From Kryptolebias marmoratus (Eukaryota; Chordata; Actinopteri; Cyprinodontiformes; Rivulidae): 64,000 nt of DNA. Below, piece after piece: positions 1 through 12,189 of this stretch. The DNA lies in contig NC_051434.1 of NCBI RefSeq assembly GCF_001649575.2, forward strand, positions 25,364,359-25,428,358, read 5' to 3'. Each line of letters opens with the position of its first letter. The stretch's first letter is position 1. The translations under genes and the position numbers were made by a program. Below the pieces are notes generated by a model, which did no database searches, had not been told where the DNA came from, and worked only from the letters and a program-made list of their open reading frames with translations.

Positions 1-1
1 G

Positions 2-141
2 CTCCTCGTGCGGGGCTCCTCGTGCAGTGCTCCTGGTGCGGGGCTCCTCGTGCGGGGCTCCTGGTGCGGGGTTCCTGGTGCGGGGTTCCTCGTGCAGTGC
101 TCCTGGTGCGGGGCTCCTGGTGCGGGGCTCCTGGTGCGGGG
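2..141. repeat. 14-bp G/C-rich minisatellite, ten units
   Basis: Ten consecutive 14-bp units of the type ctcctggtgcgggg, with variants at the sixth base (c/g), at the first base (c/t) and in the last four bases (gggg/agtg). A degenerate unit follows at 142-155. The array runs off the left edge. It abuts a block shared with a DNA element at 59.3 kb, so it is probably internal to a transposon copy. The open frames here are by-products of the repeat. Confidence 0.92.
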
Positions 142-155
142 CTCCGCGCACAGCG

Positions 156-245
156 CGCGGACATGAACGAGCTGTGTGGGCGTTTATACTTGATGCTTAT
201 GTCAGTGCAGTATTCTCCGAAAAGACGGGGCTGTTTTGTTTTGCT
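156..245. mobile_element. fragment of DNA element shared with 59.3 kb
   Basis: The tract gcgtttatacttgatgc followed by gtgcagtattctccg and aagacggggc occurs here (about 179-231) and at about 59318-59369 with few differences. The 59-60 kb copy looks like a DNA element with a TTATACTTGA inverted end. This copy is partial, the left part lying in or beyond the minisatellite. Confidence 0.6.
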
Positions 246-1435
246 TAATGCGCCTTATATCTGGCAAAAGTTCAAAAATGGACCATTCATTGACAGCGCA
301 TCTTATAATCCAGTGTGGCCTATAGTGCGGAAAATACGGTACCTTGCTCTTATTGACACTTAATTTTACTCAGTGGTTGTGCGTGATTCTACTCACAAGA
401 AAGGAAATACACTTGACATACACACTGGTTCTGTCTCATGGTCTGGTTGTCTGTATCTTTGAAATCAAAGTCTGAGATATCATATCATTTCTCTGTCATG
501 TTTAACATTGTGGTCTGTAATGTGGGGTTGAACTGTGAGAAACCAATGTGGGGTTACGCACAGTAACCTCACTGGCAGCTAGTCTCTTTTTCTCACCTTT
601 CACCGGCTCTGTCTTCAGTGATGCCAACTATTGTGCTAAACTACATGTTGATCTTTTTAATTCAAAATGCTCTGGCATCCTGGATTTTGTTGCCCCACTC
701 AGAACTAAGTGTGCCAAACCATCCTATCAGCCTTGAATGAATGAGACCACCTACTCTCTCAGACAAGAGTGCCACCATGCAGAGAGAAGGTGGAATCTTA
801 CATGACTGCTTATCAAAATATCAGAGTGTTGTGAAAGCTGCAAAATCTACCTTCATGTCCAACATGATTTCTGTGAATAGTCACAAGCCCCGTTCTTTTT
901 AATAATTATAACTCTATTTTTAAACCCTGTGACAGTTTCCATGGAGGCTTCTTCTGTACTTTTAGTTTCTGAAATCTTTTGTTGAAAAAAAAAAACAACA
1001 CTTCTCCTTTAAGATTTTTTCATTCACAGCCTGTTTTAGATCACTCTGTACCTCCTCAGCAGTTTGAGCCTGTCTTTTCAGGTTTTAAAGGATTTTATTT
1101 TTTTAAAGACCTTCGAATTCCCCACAAGATATCCCTTCCCTCTCAACTTTTTAAGGTAACTCTTAGTATTTCACTTTTATTAAACACCTCTTTGTTATAA
1201 GGCTGTATACCAACTGCTTTCAGACACCCTGTTCTGCAGCCAATTATCAAAAAGAAAAATCTTGAATTATTTCTAACGATAATACCTAAATAATACCCAA
1301 ATTATATTTTATGTCCAAAATTTTCAGAAAAGGCTGTTTTTAATCAACTTCAGACCATTTTAGATTAGTTTTAAATCTTGTCCTAGCTCTAAGACGACAC
1401 TTTTAAGAGTTTTTAACGATCTTCTTTTAACTATT
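246..1435. other. no recognisable feature
   Basis: AT-rich unique-looking sequence. Short open frames occur but show no domain, splice logic or codon bias that I can support. Confidence 0.6.
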
Positions 1436-1439
1436 GACT

Positions 1440-2700
1440 CATGTTGCACTGTTGTTTAAGTTCCTTTAGATTTAACTGCTCCTTTTGATTCAGTCAAACA
1501 CTGTATTCTTTTGTCAAGACCTGAAGATTTTGGTCTTAAAGGCTCACTTCTATCATGGTTTTAATCTTATCTGTCTGACAGGTCTTTTTCTATATCTGTG
1601 GAGAAAATCTTTCTTGGCCACTATTTGTTGGGTCCATTTTGGTCCTATTCTGTTTCCTTTATATATGCTCACATTGGGATCAATATTAAGAAAGTATAGC
1701 ATTTCCTTTCACTGTTGTGCTGATTACATCCAAATATATTTCCCTTTTAAATTGGATGTTTCTGCCCCACAGCAGCCTCTGTTTGACTGTCTACAAAATG
1801 TCAAACACTGGTTCACTCAGAATTGTTTGACCCTGAATGAAAACAAGACTAAAGTTATTGAATTTGGAAATCGTACCCCTCTCAGTGAGTTAATTGATAT
1901 TCTTGGTCCTCTTGCTCCTCATTGTTACTCTACTGACAGGAATCTCAGTGTTTTTAGACATCCATTCATTTTTTATCAGCTTCTCCTTTCTGGATCGCTG
2001 AGAGCTGATACCTATTTCCAGCAGTCACTGTGCGACAGCCGCTGCTGACCCAGGAAGGTCACATGTCCATCACAGGGCCACATAGAGACAAACAAGACAA
2101 ACAACCATTCAAACTCTCATTCACACCTAGGGACAATTTAGAGTTACCAATTACCCTACAATGCATGTTTTTGTTTTGGTCAGTGGGAGAAAACCAGGGT
2201 ACCTGGAGTAAACCCATGCGTGCACGGTGATAACATGCAAACTCCATCCAGAAAGGCCCCAGTTTAAGAAGCAATCCTGCAACTTTCTCTAACCACTACG
2301 TCACCATGCCACCCATCGTTTTTAGACAGTTCTTTTGAATGTGAGAATCAAGTCTCCACAGGTGTCAAGACCAGGTTTTTTACATTCCTCCAAAAGACCT
2401 CAAAACACTTCTCCATGCCTTCATCTTTTCTATATTGGATGACTGCAAAGACCTATATTTTGACTAACTTTTTGACTTTTATAACTCCAAAGGTACACTG
2501 AGATCTTCCAAGCAGATGCTTTTAGTTAGGCCTAGGGTTTAATTAAAGTACAGAGGGGATAAGGACCACAGATTCTGAAACAACCTGTCCCTTGATATTT
2601 AGAGTCTTTTAAGTCCCGCCTGAAAACTCCCTTTTTTTGTATGGGCTTTTATTTTGAACTGCCGTCTTGCCATAGGGTCTTTATGATGTCTTTTTTTGTC
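1440..2700 (+). mobile_element. decayed L2/CR1-group LINE, RT and 3' part
   Basis: Conceptual translation gives LDLTAPFDSVKHCILLSR, matching the reverse-transcriptase block with the first catalytic Asp. It continues FGLKGSLLSW, SYLSDRSFSI, and a ruined active-site block reading CADYIQIYF, where the second Asp of the ADD box is Tyr. There are several stops and shifts. Weak C-terminal similarity resumes at 2360-2640. An unrelated dispersed repeat (about 2046-2312) interrupts it. This is an old, dead copy, far more decayed than the L2 on the minus strand at 10-12 kb. Confidence 0.75.
2046..2312 (-). repeat. common teleost dispersed repeat inserted in L2
   Basis: Landmarks are gtccatcacagggccac, gggacaatttagagt, aacatgcaaactccatcc and ctaaccactacgtcacc. 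In reverse complement this is the familiar fish repeat that begins with an accaccgtggcgcagtggttag-like block and continues with gtttgcatgtt. Pieces of the same family lie at 52318-52425 and 61335-61620. I do not assign a Repbase family. Confidence 0.65.
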
Positions 2701-4484
2701 ATATGGAATGAGACAAACCCTTTCTTCTTTTTACATACCCAGTCTTAACCTAGCCAAAGAGTCATAAATACCTTAAATTCATGTCACACCTATTTCACAC
2801 AGTTCATATCATTCTACATTTAAGCACTGAAAACAATATGAGCAGTTATTTTTCTAAAATGCACTAGGGCTTTTCACGACAGAGTGTGAAGCGGCTGGGA
2901 TGAGAACACACACAGTCGGTTCATAAGGGCACCCCACCTGAATTAAAGATTTTAAAAAAAAATTCAAAATCATTTGCCTCAAAAAGTAGTTCTTCCTAAC
3001 AATGTAAATTACTCAATTACTTAGCTTGCTGTGTATTTCTTTTTTTGTTCTGTGCGTTTTTCAACTATTTTTTGGCTATTTCAAATTGAATTCAAAATGG
3101 TTTTTAGTGATTCGGTGATTCATTCTCTGTTTTTTACTTAATTGCCATTATGGGCAGGAAAGGTCAGTGCCCACTTTTGTCAGATTTATCATATCACCCT
3201 GTCAGCAGTGGTCAAAAAGCAGGCAGCTCCAAAAGAGTCTCAATGGAGACACTATTGGAGTCTCCAATGAGATTTATCTGCTCCATAAACACATTCTGCT
3301 GGTTTTAGATCATTTTTCAGCCACTAATAAGTCTGGATCCCACATGATCTTCTCAAATGCAGGAATAACGTGGAGCATTGAACTTGCTGTGTCCAACAGT
3401 GGAGATTTTCTGTTTAAAAATGTATTTGTGAGACTGAAATTACAAGTCAGATTATCAAATAAATTATCAGTCAGCAGCTTAGAGCAGACTGACGGTACAT
3501 GAACAGAATACTATAGACAGAGGGGAAATATGCAATAGGACATTTTCTCTAACATGGTAGGCTTATTTTCCATGTCTAACTACACCTAGATTACCCACAT
3601 GTGAAACCTAATCTAGTTATGTGGCTTCTTAATGTAATGGTTGGGGCTTTAAAACCAAAGTGGGAATATTTTTACATTCACCACTTCTTCAGTTTTTTAG
3701 TTTTTAGAATTATTTACCACAATCTTTTTCCCCTTCATTTAACTTAATTTCAGTTATTATTATAGACATATTACTTATAATCAAGTTAGAAATCCAATCC
3801 AGAAAACTGTGTACCTCACTGCCTGTTTAATTTTACAGTTAAAATTCAGAGTACTCCTGTTTTGGGTGGGGGTATATTTGGGTGCAGCAGGCGTTTTTTT
3901 TCTCTGATATAATTTTAGACAAAACCGTTTTCATGAGACACAACCTTGACCAACAGGGGGGGGAAATGGCAACAACTTTGTTCACATAAAAGCAACGAAA
4001 TAAGTATTAAACAACCTATATCCTGTCTTTTCACAATGTAAATTTCAAGCAAATTTATAAAATTTGTGTAGTTAATGACTTAAAAAAACAAATATCAGCA
4101 ACATATGAAATCACACATGCGCACCACAGATGGCTGTAGCCGTTAGCTGTTCTGCACATGCACAAGTACATCAACAAAAATAAAAATGGCTGATAGTAGA
4201 GCTCTGTTTATGTTACTTACCCTTTTCAACATGTAGCAGCAACCCAAACTCACTGTAAGTCCAAACAAAAGTTTCTGTTTTGACCATTTTCAATGCAACT
4301 GCTTCCATGCTCGAGAGACTGGTGTCTGTGTGTGTAAGCGCCAGCTAGTGGCCTGACATGGAAACTACAAGGGGTCCAATGAGCACAGCAGCATCGTGTA
4401 AATGTGTAGCTTTTTTTGAATCAACATCTGAAAATCTTTAACGTTTCCAGTAGATCAGCCTCATGTAAACAGGGCCTAAGTCAG
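2701..4484. other. no recognisable gene or element
   Basis: AT-rich sequence. The 111-codon open frame at 3167-3502 shows no recognised motif and is not bounded by convincing splice sites. Nothing else stands out. Confidence 0.55.
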
Positions 4485-4680
4485 ATGTCATGGTTCACAA
4501 CTGGAAGATGAAGCTTTGCCTCAATCAGAGGACTTCAAGTATCTCAGAGACTTGTTTGTGAATGATAGTAGTATGGAGCGGGAGATGGGTTGACTTATTG
4601 GGGCTTCGTCTTCTGTAATGAGGTCATTGCTCCAGTCCATTGTGGCGAAGAAAGTTGAAACCAAAAAGAACGTTAAAAAC
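4485..4680 (+). mobile_element. weak LINE RT C-terminal remnant
   Basis: A conceptual reading gives EDFKYLRDLF, SSMEREMG, then MRSLLQSIVAKK. This resembles the region just after the RT of Rex3-type LINEs, with consensus-like E-EFKYLG, MEREI-RRIG and MRSL--SVV-KK blocks. It is short, with stops, and is followed at once by a Penelope-like end in the opposite orientation. Confidence 0.5.
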
Positions 4681-4685
4681 AAAAA

Positions 4686-4950
4686 CAACTGGACTCCTAT
4701 TCTGTAGCTGAAGATGTTTCACTTCTCATCCGAGGAGCTTTCTCAATTAAAAAAAATTGGAGAGTGTGGAGTTCCAAGCTTTTAAACTGCATTAGATACA
4801 CTGTTGTGTAAACTAGATTTACATGCCGAATAAACTCACTCCTCTCACAATGGAGAGTCATTATGGCCTTTGTTTGCCTGTCACGCAAAAGAGATGCTTT
4901 TTGCCCGCATGCATAAAAGTGTGAATTAGAGGGAAAATGACTGGGTACCA
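4686..4950 (-). mobile_element. Penelope-like element terminal region
   Basis: Read on the minus strand, this segment parallels 37490-37740 along its length: cagtcattttccctc near the start, tgacaggcaaacaaa in the middle, tttaaaagcttggaactc later, and a terminal block with gatgagaagtgaaac, atcttcagctacag and gagtccagttg. That terminal block occurs again at 63710-63785. At 37 kb it follows a GIY-YIG endonuclease frame, which identifies the family as Penelope-like. The terminal block has hammerhead-like core motifs (see findings). Confidence 0.75.
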
Positions 4951-6885
4951 AGCCTAATGTTCCATTGTTAGTTTTAGGCTACATTTACACGTGACTGATC
5001 TCCTGGAAACATTGGAGATTGGAGAACTGCAGTATCCTCCTGCAAAACTGCTCAGTAAAAAACAATGACACATCTTTTCATGTTTCCATGCACTGACCCT
5101 GTTCTAACATTAAACCAACAGTTTCAATATAAAATAAAATGAACCCGTTTGTAGGACTGACTGATTGTTCAAAGAGAGTTCAGCCTCTGTGCTGTGACTG
5201 TATTAACAGAATTATTACTGCAGCATTGGTAACAAACATGCAGACACGCAACTTAAACACAACCACAACTGCACTCATATTTACCGTCTGTGCACCACTT
5301 CCTCTGCTGCACATAAAGACGAAAGTTCATTCATGTCAAATACTCAGAGAGACACACATCTGACTTCCTGCTGCACGCCACAATAACTAGCCTTTTCTTC
5401 ACCAGGTTTGCTTTCCTCCTGTTACAGTGATTTTAAATGTCAGATTGGCTGAACAAACATCCAGCTGTATATTACGTCTTTCTTTAAGAGTGAAGAGGTG
5501 TGTTAATATCATTTGTGTCAGATCAAAGTTGTTTTTAATAAAAACAAGAAGAAAGTAAGAAAGTAAATCTGAAAAGAGAAAATATTTGTTTGTGGTACAA
5601 GAAAGACAAAGCTGTAAATGACCTAAATCAGTCTATTCAAAGTACACACTGGTTTAACCATGGTACCACTGCAGGCAACCACACTATAAATAAACATCAT
5701 GAAGTATGGAAGACATTTCCTCATTGATAGCCTAAAGATCTGGGTTGAAGGTCTTTATTAGAGGCTGGTCTTTGTTTCTAGTTTTTGTTATTAATATGAT
5801 TGTTATATTTCTACAAATCTTTACTGAAACCTGAAACTGTTTTGGAATTCTTGGACAGTTACTACACACTTAAGGCTTCCTAAACTGTATCAAATTCAAA
5901 TCACCTTTAAATTTAATAGGCTAGAAACGTTCTTGCTCTTACCTAGGCTTCTTGTGAAAGATGTGCATGAATCCCACATACAGCAGCAGACAGGCTGGAA
6001 TTGAAGCAAAATCTGCAGCATTGCTTGATTGTAGGAAGTCACTCTAAGGTTGCACGTTCTTGCTAAAATGACAGTTATGATTTCTCAAACAATCCCCCTC
6101 CATCTGATGTCCTCCTTTTTGATAGTCTTTCTTTCTTTGGAGCCTCTCTTTGCATAATTTTATAATTAAATTATTATGGATCTTGTCAGCTGCTCTCTCA
6201 GCGCAATAGATCATATTTTCTCAACGAGAAGACTGGGCAAAGGAGAGCCCTCTTGCCCCGACGGAACATTTCCAGCTGGATACACCTTGGATTCTTGGGG
6301 GAAGTAGAATATTGTGTGTTTTTCTGGAATGTCGGTAGAGGATGTTGAAGATGTGCACATAATTGGTCTTGGCGGTTACCCGGGGTATCATGAAATTCGA
6401 AAGATGCTGACAGCTGTTCGAGTTTTTGTAAGGCTGCCTGGCTTGTGTGAAGATATGTGCTGAGTGGTGAACGCTCAGACTCAGTTGATGTCTGAACACA
6501 GGAACATACTGGACGTGACTCTTGTGAGTCGCGGGCCAGCTGTGGCCCTTGGAACTAGCTTGCTAAATGGAATCGACCTTGGAGAAGTTACTGACTCGGC
6601 CCAGTGGAAGTGGCCATATTAATTTGGCTGTTTGGATTTGACATTGAGATGTACTAATGAGACTCTTAAAGCTAACTTGAAATTAATAGTGTCTTCCTCA
6701 CGTAAACAAATCCAATATCTGAATCTGGCTCCACTGAGTCGGCCTTGGAAGGCTCTTCTCCCATAAGTTCCCCTCCCCCAGGACACCTGTGGATCTGTGA
6801 TGGCTCCCCTCCCAAGGCCGGCTTATAAAACTTTCCATCACTATCAGGACTGTAGCTGAGAGGCATCTGGAACAGTATCCATTGG
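4951..6885. other. no recognisable gene; one G/C-richer block
   Basis: Mostly AT-rich with nothing recognised. The part about 6220-6620 is richer in G+C and has an open minus frame (6221-6499), suggesting an unidentified repeat or gene relic. I could not match it. Confidence 0.45.
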
Positions 6886-7384
6886 CAGGGTTTCCCCAAG
6901 AAAAGAGGCTAAGCCTGGTGGTGGGTGGCCATTCACTGGCTGTTCGCTAACCAACCGTGATTTAGTAAAAACAAAAAAGATTAAAGTTGACAGGAAAGTT
7001 GACAATATGGCTATTTATTATGTGATATTGTAAGATAAAAATGGCACTTTTGAAATACTTTTTAAACAAAAATACAATTAAAATAAATACAGATTGTTTG
7101 CACCTAATTTGAATCCTAATTTAAGGCACATTTACAAATATATTAAATTAACATAAATGAAAAAGTGCAAACAAGGCACCAACACACATCTCACATCAAG
7201 GCCAATGAATAACAACAGAGAACTCTGAAAAACAGACGGCTGCTGTACTGTACTGTGCTTTGTGTGGCACAGGCTGCATGTTGGATCACTACATGGAACA
7301 ACAAAACAAAGCATATCTAATGCTGACTTTAATAGCATCATTTTACTATTAGCTCGCGTCATATTAATATTTTTACTAAGTACA
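6886..7384. mobile_element. hAT-like non-autonomous element, truncated copy
   Basis: It starts CAGGGTTTCCCCAAG and is colinear with the complete copy at 23593-24320 through aggctaagcctggtgg, gttgacaggaaagttga, the tract ctgtactgtactgtgc, and ttggatcactacatgg. Similarity stops near 7384 and the right terminal repeat is missing. Confidence 0.8.
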
Positions 7385-8855
7385 AAACATACTTACTATA
7401 TTCAGTCTTGTAAAAGGTAAAATTAGCTAAACTTTATTTCAAACCCAAAATCAACAACTATTTTGCCACTTTTACCTAAAAGCTGAAAGTGGCAGAAAAG
7501 TAGCATAAGACAAAATAGAGCAAGCAGCTGAAGAGAATTTTAGGGAACAATGATTTTGAAAGAACTGGAGAGATTTCAATGTATTTGGGGAATTTCATTT
7601 TAAATAAAATTAAATATTTTATTTTAAATATAAAAGTTTAAAAAACAAAAGTCATAGCACCTGGATGAGCTGACCATTTTGATCTTTGAAGGGCTAAATT
7701 AGCACATGGTATGCAGTAGTAGTATGGCAAAAACATAAAAAACAAACAAAGAGGAGAACAACCGTGTAAATGCTGACTCAACCTTCACAGCTCTGTGAAC
7801 AGTATGTCATGTAGAAATTAAATGATTTCTTTTTAATGAACCTGAATGAATTGTAGAGAGAAGTCTTAAAATGTCAAACATCTGAAGTGTGATTATTACT
7901 GAAACTGACATTGATATGTTGCTTTGCTGCAGGCAGATCAGATTTGTTTCAAAAATCAGATCTTTAGGAAAGACAAACTCATATTTTTTAAGTGAATGCA
8001 TCGAGTTTGTACATCTAAACCTCAACTATCTACCTGTAGTAGGCATTAATTGATGCCTGCAGAGGAAGCACACACTCCAGTGCATCCGGTGCATTCCTGT
8101 GGCAGCCACCTGCTGTTATCCACCTCTGGAAGTGTCTCTATATAAAGTTTTTATTCTTTCGTCAACTTTAATGCGGCCCGAACCGAGCAACTTACCCACT
8201 CCGACTCCGAAGCAGGTACCGAAAAAGCAGGCACCAAGTGCAAAAAAATGCAGATGTGAACGCTCACAAAGCGAGCCGAGTAGAGTAGAGTGGAGCCGGG
8301 ACTGTTAGGGTCCGTCTGAAAGCCCCATAAGTGTCAAGGTAGTTCAACCAGACCGAAACTTGAATGCTGTTAAAACAAGAATCAATAGATCTGTGAAAAT
8401 CCCCACCAAAGAACTATCCATTTAAGTTCCAAGCCAGTGCATCATTGTTAGAATAGGCATGTTCCCCTCCTCCTACAGGTGGGCTGAACTTACTGCCCAA
8501 ACTCCTATGTGTGGGTAAACGGTGAAATGTCGGCCCTCAGATAAACAGTTCTGATTTAGGGTTGGGTTACATTGAAGCTCCATTACTGTTTTGGCAGGGA
8601 GGTTTTTACAGCCCAGACACACACACACACACACACACACTTTTCACCCTTTACACAGGCAGACTGACTGATTACAGGAGTGAAGACACCTGTGATGCTG
8701 ATTACAGGACACACCTGAGTTTACCATGTTCCTGTGGACAAACTATTTTCAGTCTGTTCTGGGGGTACCATCCTTTTGGTCAAGAACAGTTTTATTGGTT
8801 TGAATTGAAAAGCAAAGACTGATTTTCATTAGTAGTTTTTTAGTATTTAGTACTA
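7385..8855. other. AT-rich spacer with (AC)n and a G/C-rich repeat fragment
   Basis: No gene recognised. About 8165-8320 is G/C-richer (gagccgagtagagtag, ggagccgggac) and looks like a piece of a DNA element end. A (AC)12 microsatellite is at 8617-8640. Confidence 0.5.
8617..8640. repeat. (AC)12 microsatellite
   Basis: Twelve uninterrupted AC units. Confidence 0.95.
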
Positions 8856-9728
8856 TCCATCCATCCATTCTCTTCTGCTTATCCGGTGTCGGGTCGCGGG
8901 GGCAGCAGCCTAAGCAGGGAGACCCAGACTTCCCTCTCCCCAGCCACTTGGGCCAGCTCCTCCGGGGGAATCCCAAGGCGTTCCCAGGCCAGCCGAGAAA
9001 CATNNNNNNNNNNNNNNNNNNNNNNNNNNNNNNNNNNNNNNNNNNNNNNNNNNNNNNNNNNNNNNNNNNNNNNNNNNNNNNNNNNNNNNNNNNNNNNNNN
9101 NNNNNNNNNNNNNNNNNNNNNNNNNNNNNNNNNNNNNNNNNNNNNNNNNNNNNNNNNNNNNNNNNNNNNNNNNNNNNNNNNNNNNNNNNNNNNNNNNNNN
9201 NNNNNNNNNNNNNNNNNNNNNNNNNNNNNNNNNNNNNNNNNNNNNNNNNNNNNNNNNNNNNNNNNNNNNNNNNNNNNNNNNNNNNNNNNNNNNNNNNNNN
9301 NNNNNNNNNNNNNNNNNNNNNNNNNNNNNNNNNNNNNNNNNNNNNNNNNNNNNNNNNNNNNNNNNNNNNNNNNNNNNNNNNNNNNNNNNNNNNNNNNNNN
9401 NNNNNNNNNNNNNNNNNNNNNNNNNNNNNNNNNNNNNNNNNNNNNNNNNNNNNNNNNNNNNNNNNNNNNNNNNNNNNNNNNNNNNNNNNNNNNNNNNNNN
9501 NNNNNNNNNNNNNNNNNNNNNNNNAGCCTCGGATTTGGAGGCACTGATCCTCATCCCGGCCGTTTCACACTCGGCTGCGAACCGCTCCAGTGAGAGCTGT
9601 AGATCACGGTCTGATGAAGCCAGTAGGACCACATCATCTGCAAAAAGCAGAGATGTGATCCTAAGGCCACCAAAACGGTTCCCCTCAACACCTTGGCTGC
9701 GCCTAGAAATTCTGTCCATAAATCTCTA
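8856..9728 (-). mobile_element. Rex3-type (RTE clade) LINE, 3' half
   Basis: On the minus strand the right part reads MDRISRRSQGVEG, then LLFADDVVLLASSDRDLQLS with the FADD catalytic box of reverse transcriptase, and ERFAAECETAGMRIS. The 521-N gap (9004-9524) removes the middle. The left part encodes VSRLAWERLGIPPEEL and EREVWVSLLRLLPPRPDTG, then ends in a (ATGG)n tail (ccatccatccatt on +). The order and tail are those of teleost Rex3. A second copy of the 3' end is at 33868-34346, + strand. The visible parts are open, so this copy may be fairly young, but it is 5'-truncated after the RT box. Confidence 0.88.
9004..9524. other. assembly gap of 521 N inside Rex3
   Basis: A run of N. The missing sequence should be the RT-to-C-terminal part of the LINE. 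Any long open frame crossing it is an artefact. Confidence 0.98.
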
Positions 9729-9802
9729 AAAAATATCCGTCATAGAGAGTAAAACAATGCAGAAGTGGAAGATATTAAAAGGGGATAACAGAAACTATAA
9801 GT

Positions 9803-9837
9803 CTAGTACTAAATACCGCCAAGGTATTTAGTACTAG
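9803..9837. repeat. perfect 15-bp hairpin
   Basis: Arms CTAGTACTAAATACC (9803-9817) and its exact reverse complement (9823-9837), with loop gccaa. The motif gtatttagtacta also occurs just left of the Rex3 copy at about 8841-8853, so the Rex3 lies beside or within copies of the same sequence. Confidence 0.9.
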
Positions 9838-10015
9838 TATTTTTTAATTACTTTGCTCAGTTTAAAGTTATTTCAGTGACCTTTTGTGGATTTTTCTTTC
9901 TTTAACAAAAGGGTCCAAACAAATTTGTCTTTTGTTGTGTTCAGTCTACATGTACAGTCTCTACAAGATTCCACACTTTTTGATCCTTCAAATCAATTCA
10001 AATCAAATTTATTTA

Positions 10016-12189
10016 TATAGCACGTTTTAAAAACAACTGTTGTTGACCAAAGTGCTGCACACATAAACATTCAATACAAACATCATACAAAAATACAATA
10101 TTATTAAAATTCTCACAATGTATTAAAGCCAGTGAATATAAATGTGTTTTAAGAAGAGATTTAAAAACACCAAGACTAATATGAAGGGGCAGCTGATTCC
10201 ACAGTTTAGGAGCTACCACTGAAAACGCCCGATCACCTCTGTGGACCAGTCTGGACCTCGGGACAACTAAGCACAAATGGGCACTTAATCTAAGTGATCT
10301 AGAGGGCACATAAGGCTGCAGAAGATCAGACAAATATGCAGGTGCCTGCCCATTTAGGGCCTTATAAGTCAACAATAAAATTTTAAAATCAATTCTAAAA
10401 CAAACAGGGAGCCAGTGAAGAGAAGCAAGCACTGGGGAGATATGTTCACGCTTTTTTGTTCGCGTTAAGAGACGAGCTGCAGCGTTCTGAACCAGCTGTA
10501 GTGGTGAGAGGCCGGCCTGGCTGACACCAACATACAAAGAGTTACAATAATCCATTTGGGAGCTAATGAAAGCATGAATCACCTGTTCAGTCATTTAAAG
10601 TTAAAAATGTTTTCACTTTAGATAAAAGTCTCAATTTAAAAAGGGACTTTCTAACAACTGAACTAATTTGTTTCTCAAAATTAAGACCGGAATCAAAAAT
10701 ACTCCAAGATTTTTTACGTAAGACTTTACAAACTGCTCGAGGCTACCAAGATCAGCAAGGGATGTGCTACAATTGAGAACAAGTGAGAACTGATGATTGT
10801 GCTTCCACTGGAAATAAATCTGAGTATCATCTGCATAGGAATGAAAAGAAATATCAAATATTCTAAAAATGGAACCTAAGGGGGGCATGTAAATGGAAAG
10901 CAACAGAGGTCCAAGAATGGATCCTTGAGGTACTCCACATGTGAGGGGAGCTGTGGGGGAAGTAAATTCTCCGATATTTACCGAGAAACTCCTATCTGAC
11001 AGATAAGACCTGAACCAGTCCATCCCAGAGCCTTTGATACCACATAAATCAAGTCTGGAGAGCAAAATACTGTGGTCAACTATCAAAGGCAGCTGTCAGA
11101 TCTAAAAGGAGGAGAATAACCGAGTCTCCTACGTCTGTAGCTAATAAAAGATCATTAAATACCTTTAAAAGTGCAGTTTCAGTGCTGTGAAGAGTTTTAA
11201 AACCTGATGGAAATTATTCAAGAATGCTGTGTGTTTAAAAAAGACTGCAGCTGAATAAAAACAATCCTTTCTAAAATCTTTGACAAAAAAGGAAGCTTTG
11301 AGATGGGCCTAAAATTTGAAAAAACAGAAGAATTAAGGTTGTATTTCTTCAGCAACGGTTGAACAACGGTGTGTTTAAAGCAGACTGGAACAACACCTGA
11401 GCTGAGACTGCTGCTAAAAATCTCTAAAATGTCAGAACCAACAGATTTTAAAATGTTCTTTAAAAGGTGAGTTGGAATAACAGGAAGTGCTCTTCATTTT
11501 ATTAACTATTTTCTCCAGCTGATTATAACACACAAGTTCGAACTGTTGAAAGACAGCAGGACTTGCAATAAAGGTGAAAGGTTCGTGTGAAAGCTGAGGG
11601 ATTAGTAATCTAAGATTTTGTATTTTATTAATAAAAAACTGTTGGAACTTTCAAGACCTGAAGATGGAGGAGTATTTAGAACGAAATTAATGGTGGAGAA
11701 AAGAACCCGTGGATTGTGAGAATTATTCACAGTAATACCAGGAAAAAAAAAGACTTTTTCAGCCTTAACAATGTTTTGATACCTCCACAGGCTCTCTTGG
11801 AACATAACAAAAGACACATGTAATTTATCTTTTTTCCATTTTCGTTCAGCTTTCCTACAGTCTTGTCTGTAAACAGAACGAGTAACATCATTTAACCAAG
11901 GTTCAGACTTTGGTTTAGGTCTGACGGTCTTAAAAGGAGCATCTACATCTAGAACCATTTGACATTTATGATAAAAATTAAAGGTGATTTCATCAGTAGT
12001 TAAACCAACAGGAAACTGAAACCTCGTTAAAAGCAGCAGTAGCCTGTTCAACTGATGATATATTAGGCTAGACTCGCTGATGCTCAGCCAGGTTTCAGTC
12101 ACACACATAAAGTCCCAGCCACGAGTGGAAACAAGTTCATTCAGAATAATAGTCTTATTAGATAGCGATCTAGCGTTCAACAGGGCCAT
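10016..12189 (-). pseudogene. L2-type LINE ORF2 (endonuclease-reverse transcriptase), broken
   Basis: The first open piece (12189 down to 11602) starts MALLNARSLSNKT and VTETWLS, the N-terminal blocks of an apurinic-type endonuclease. The rest of the endonuclease is deleted before the linker (PWLNDVTRSVYRQDCRKAER). A second piece (11086-10631) carries the RT core: GVPQGSILGPLLLSIYM and the catalytic block SYADDTQIYF. A third (10594-10016) is the C-terminal domain with MDYCNSLYVG, LQLVQNAAARLLTRT and PVLASLHWLPV. Frameshifts separate the pieces and the region 11100-11600 is disrupted. Both Asp of the ADD box are intact, so inactivation came from the deletion and shifts. No host function is implied. 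Confidence 0.88.

Noticed and set aside
8879..9719. Long open frames of 199-269 codons crossing 9004-9524
   Set aside because: They are open only because N codons contain no stops. The real coding content is the Rex3 LINE on the minus strand.
10016..12189. Open frames of 100-195 codons as host genes
   Set aside because: All match L2-type LINE ORF2 blocks in order (endonuclease start, RT with ADD box, C-terminal domain).
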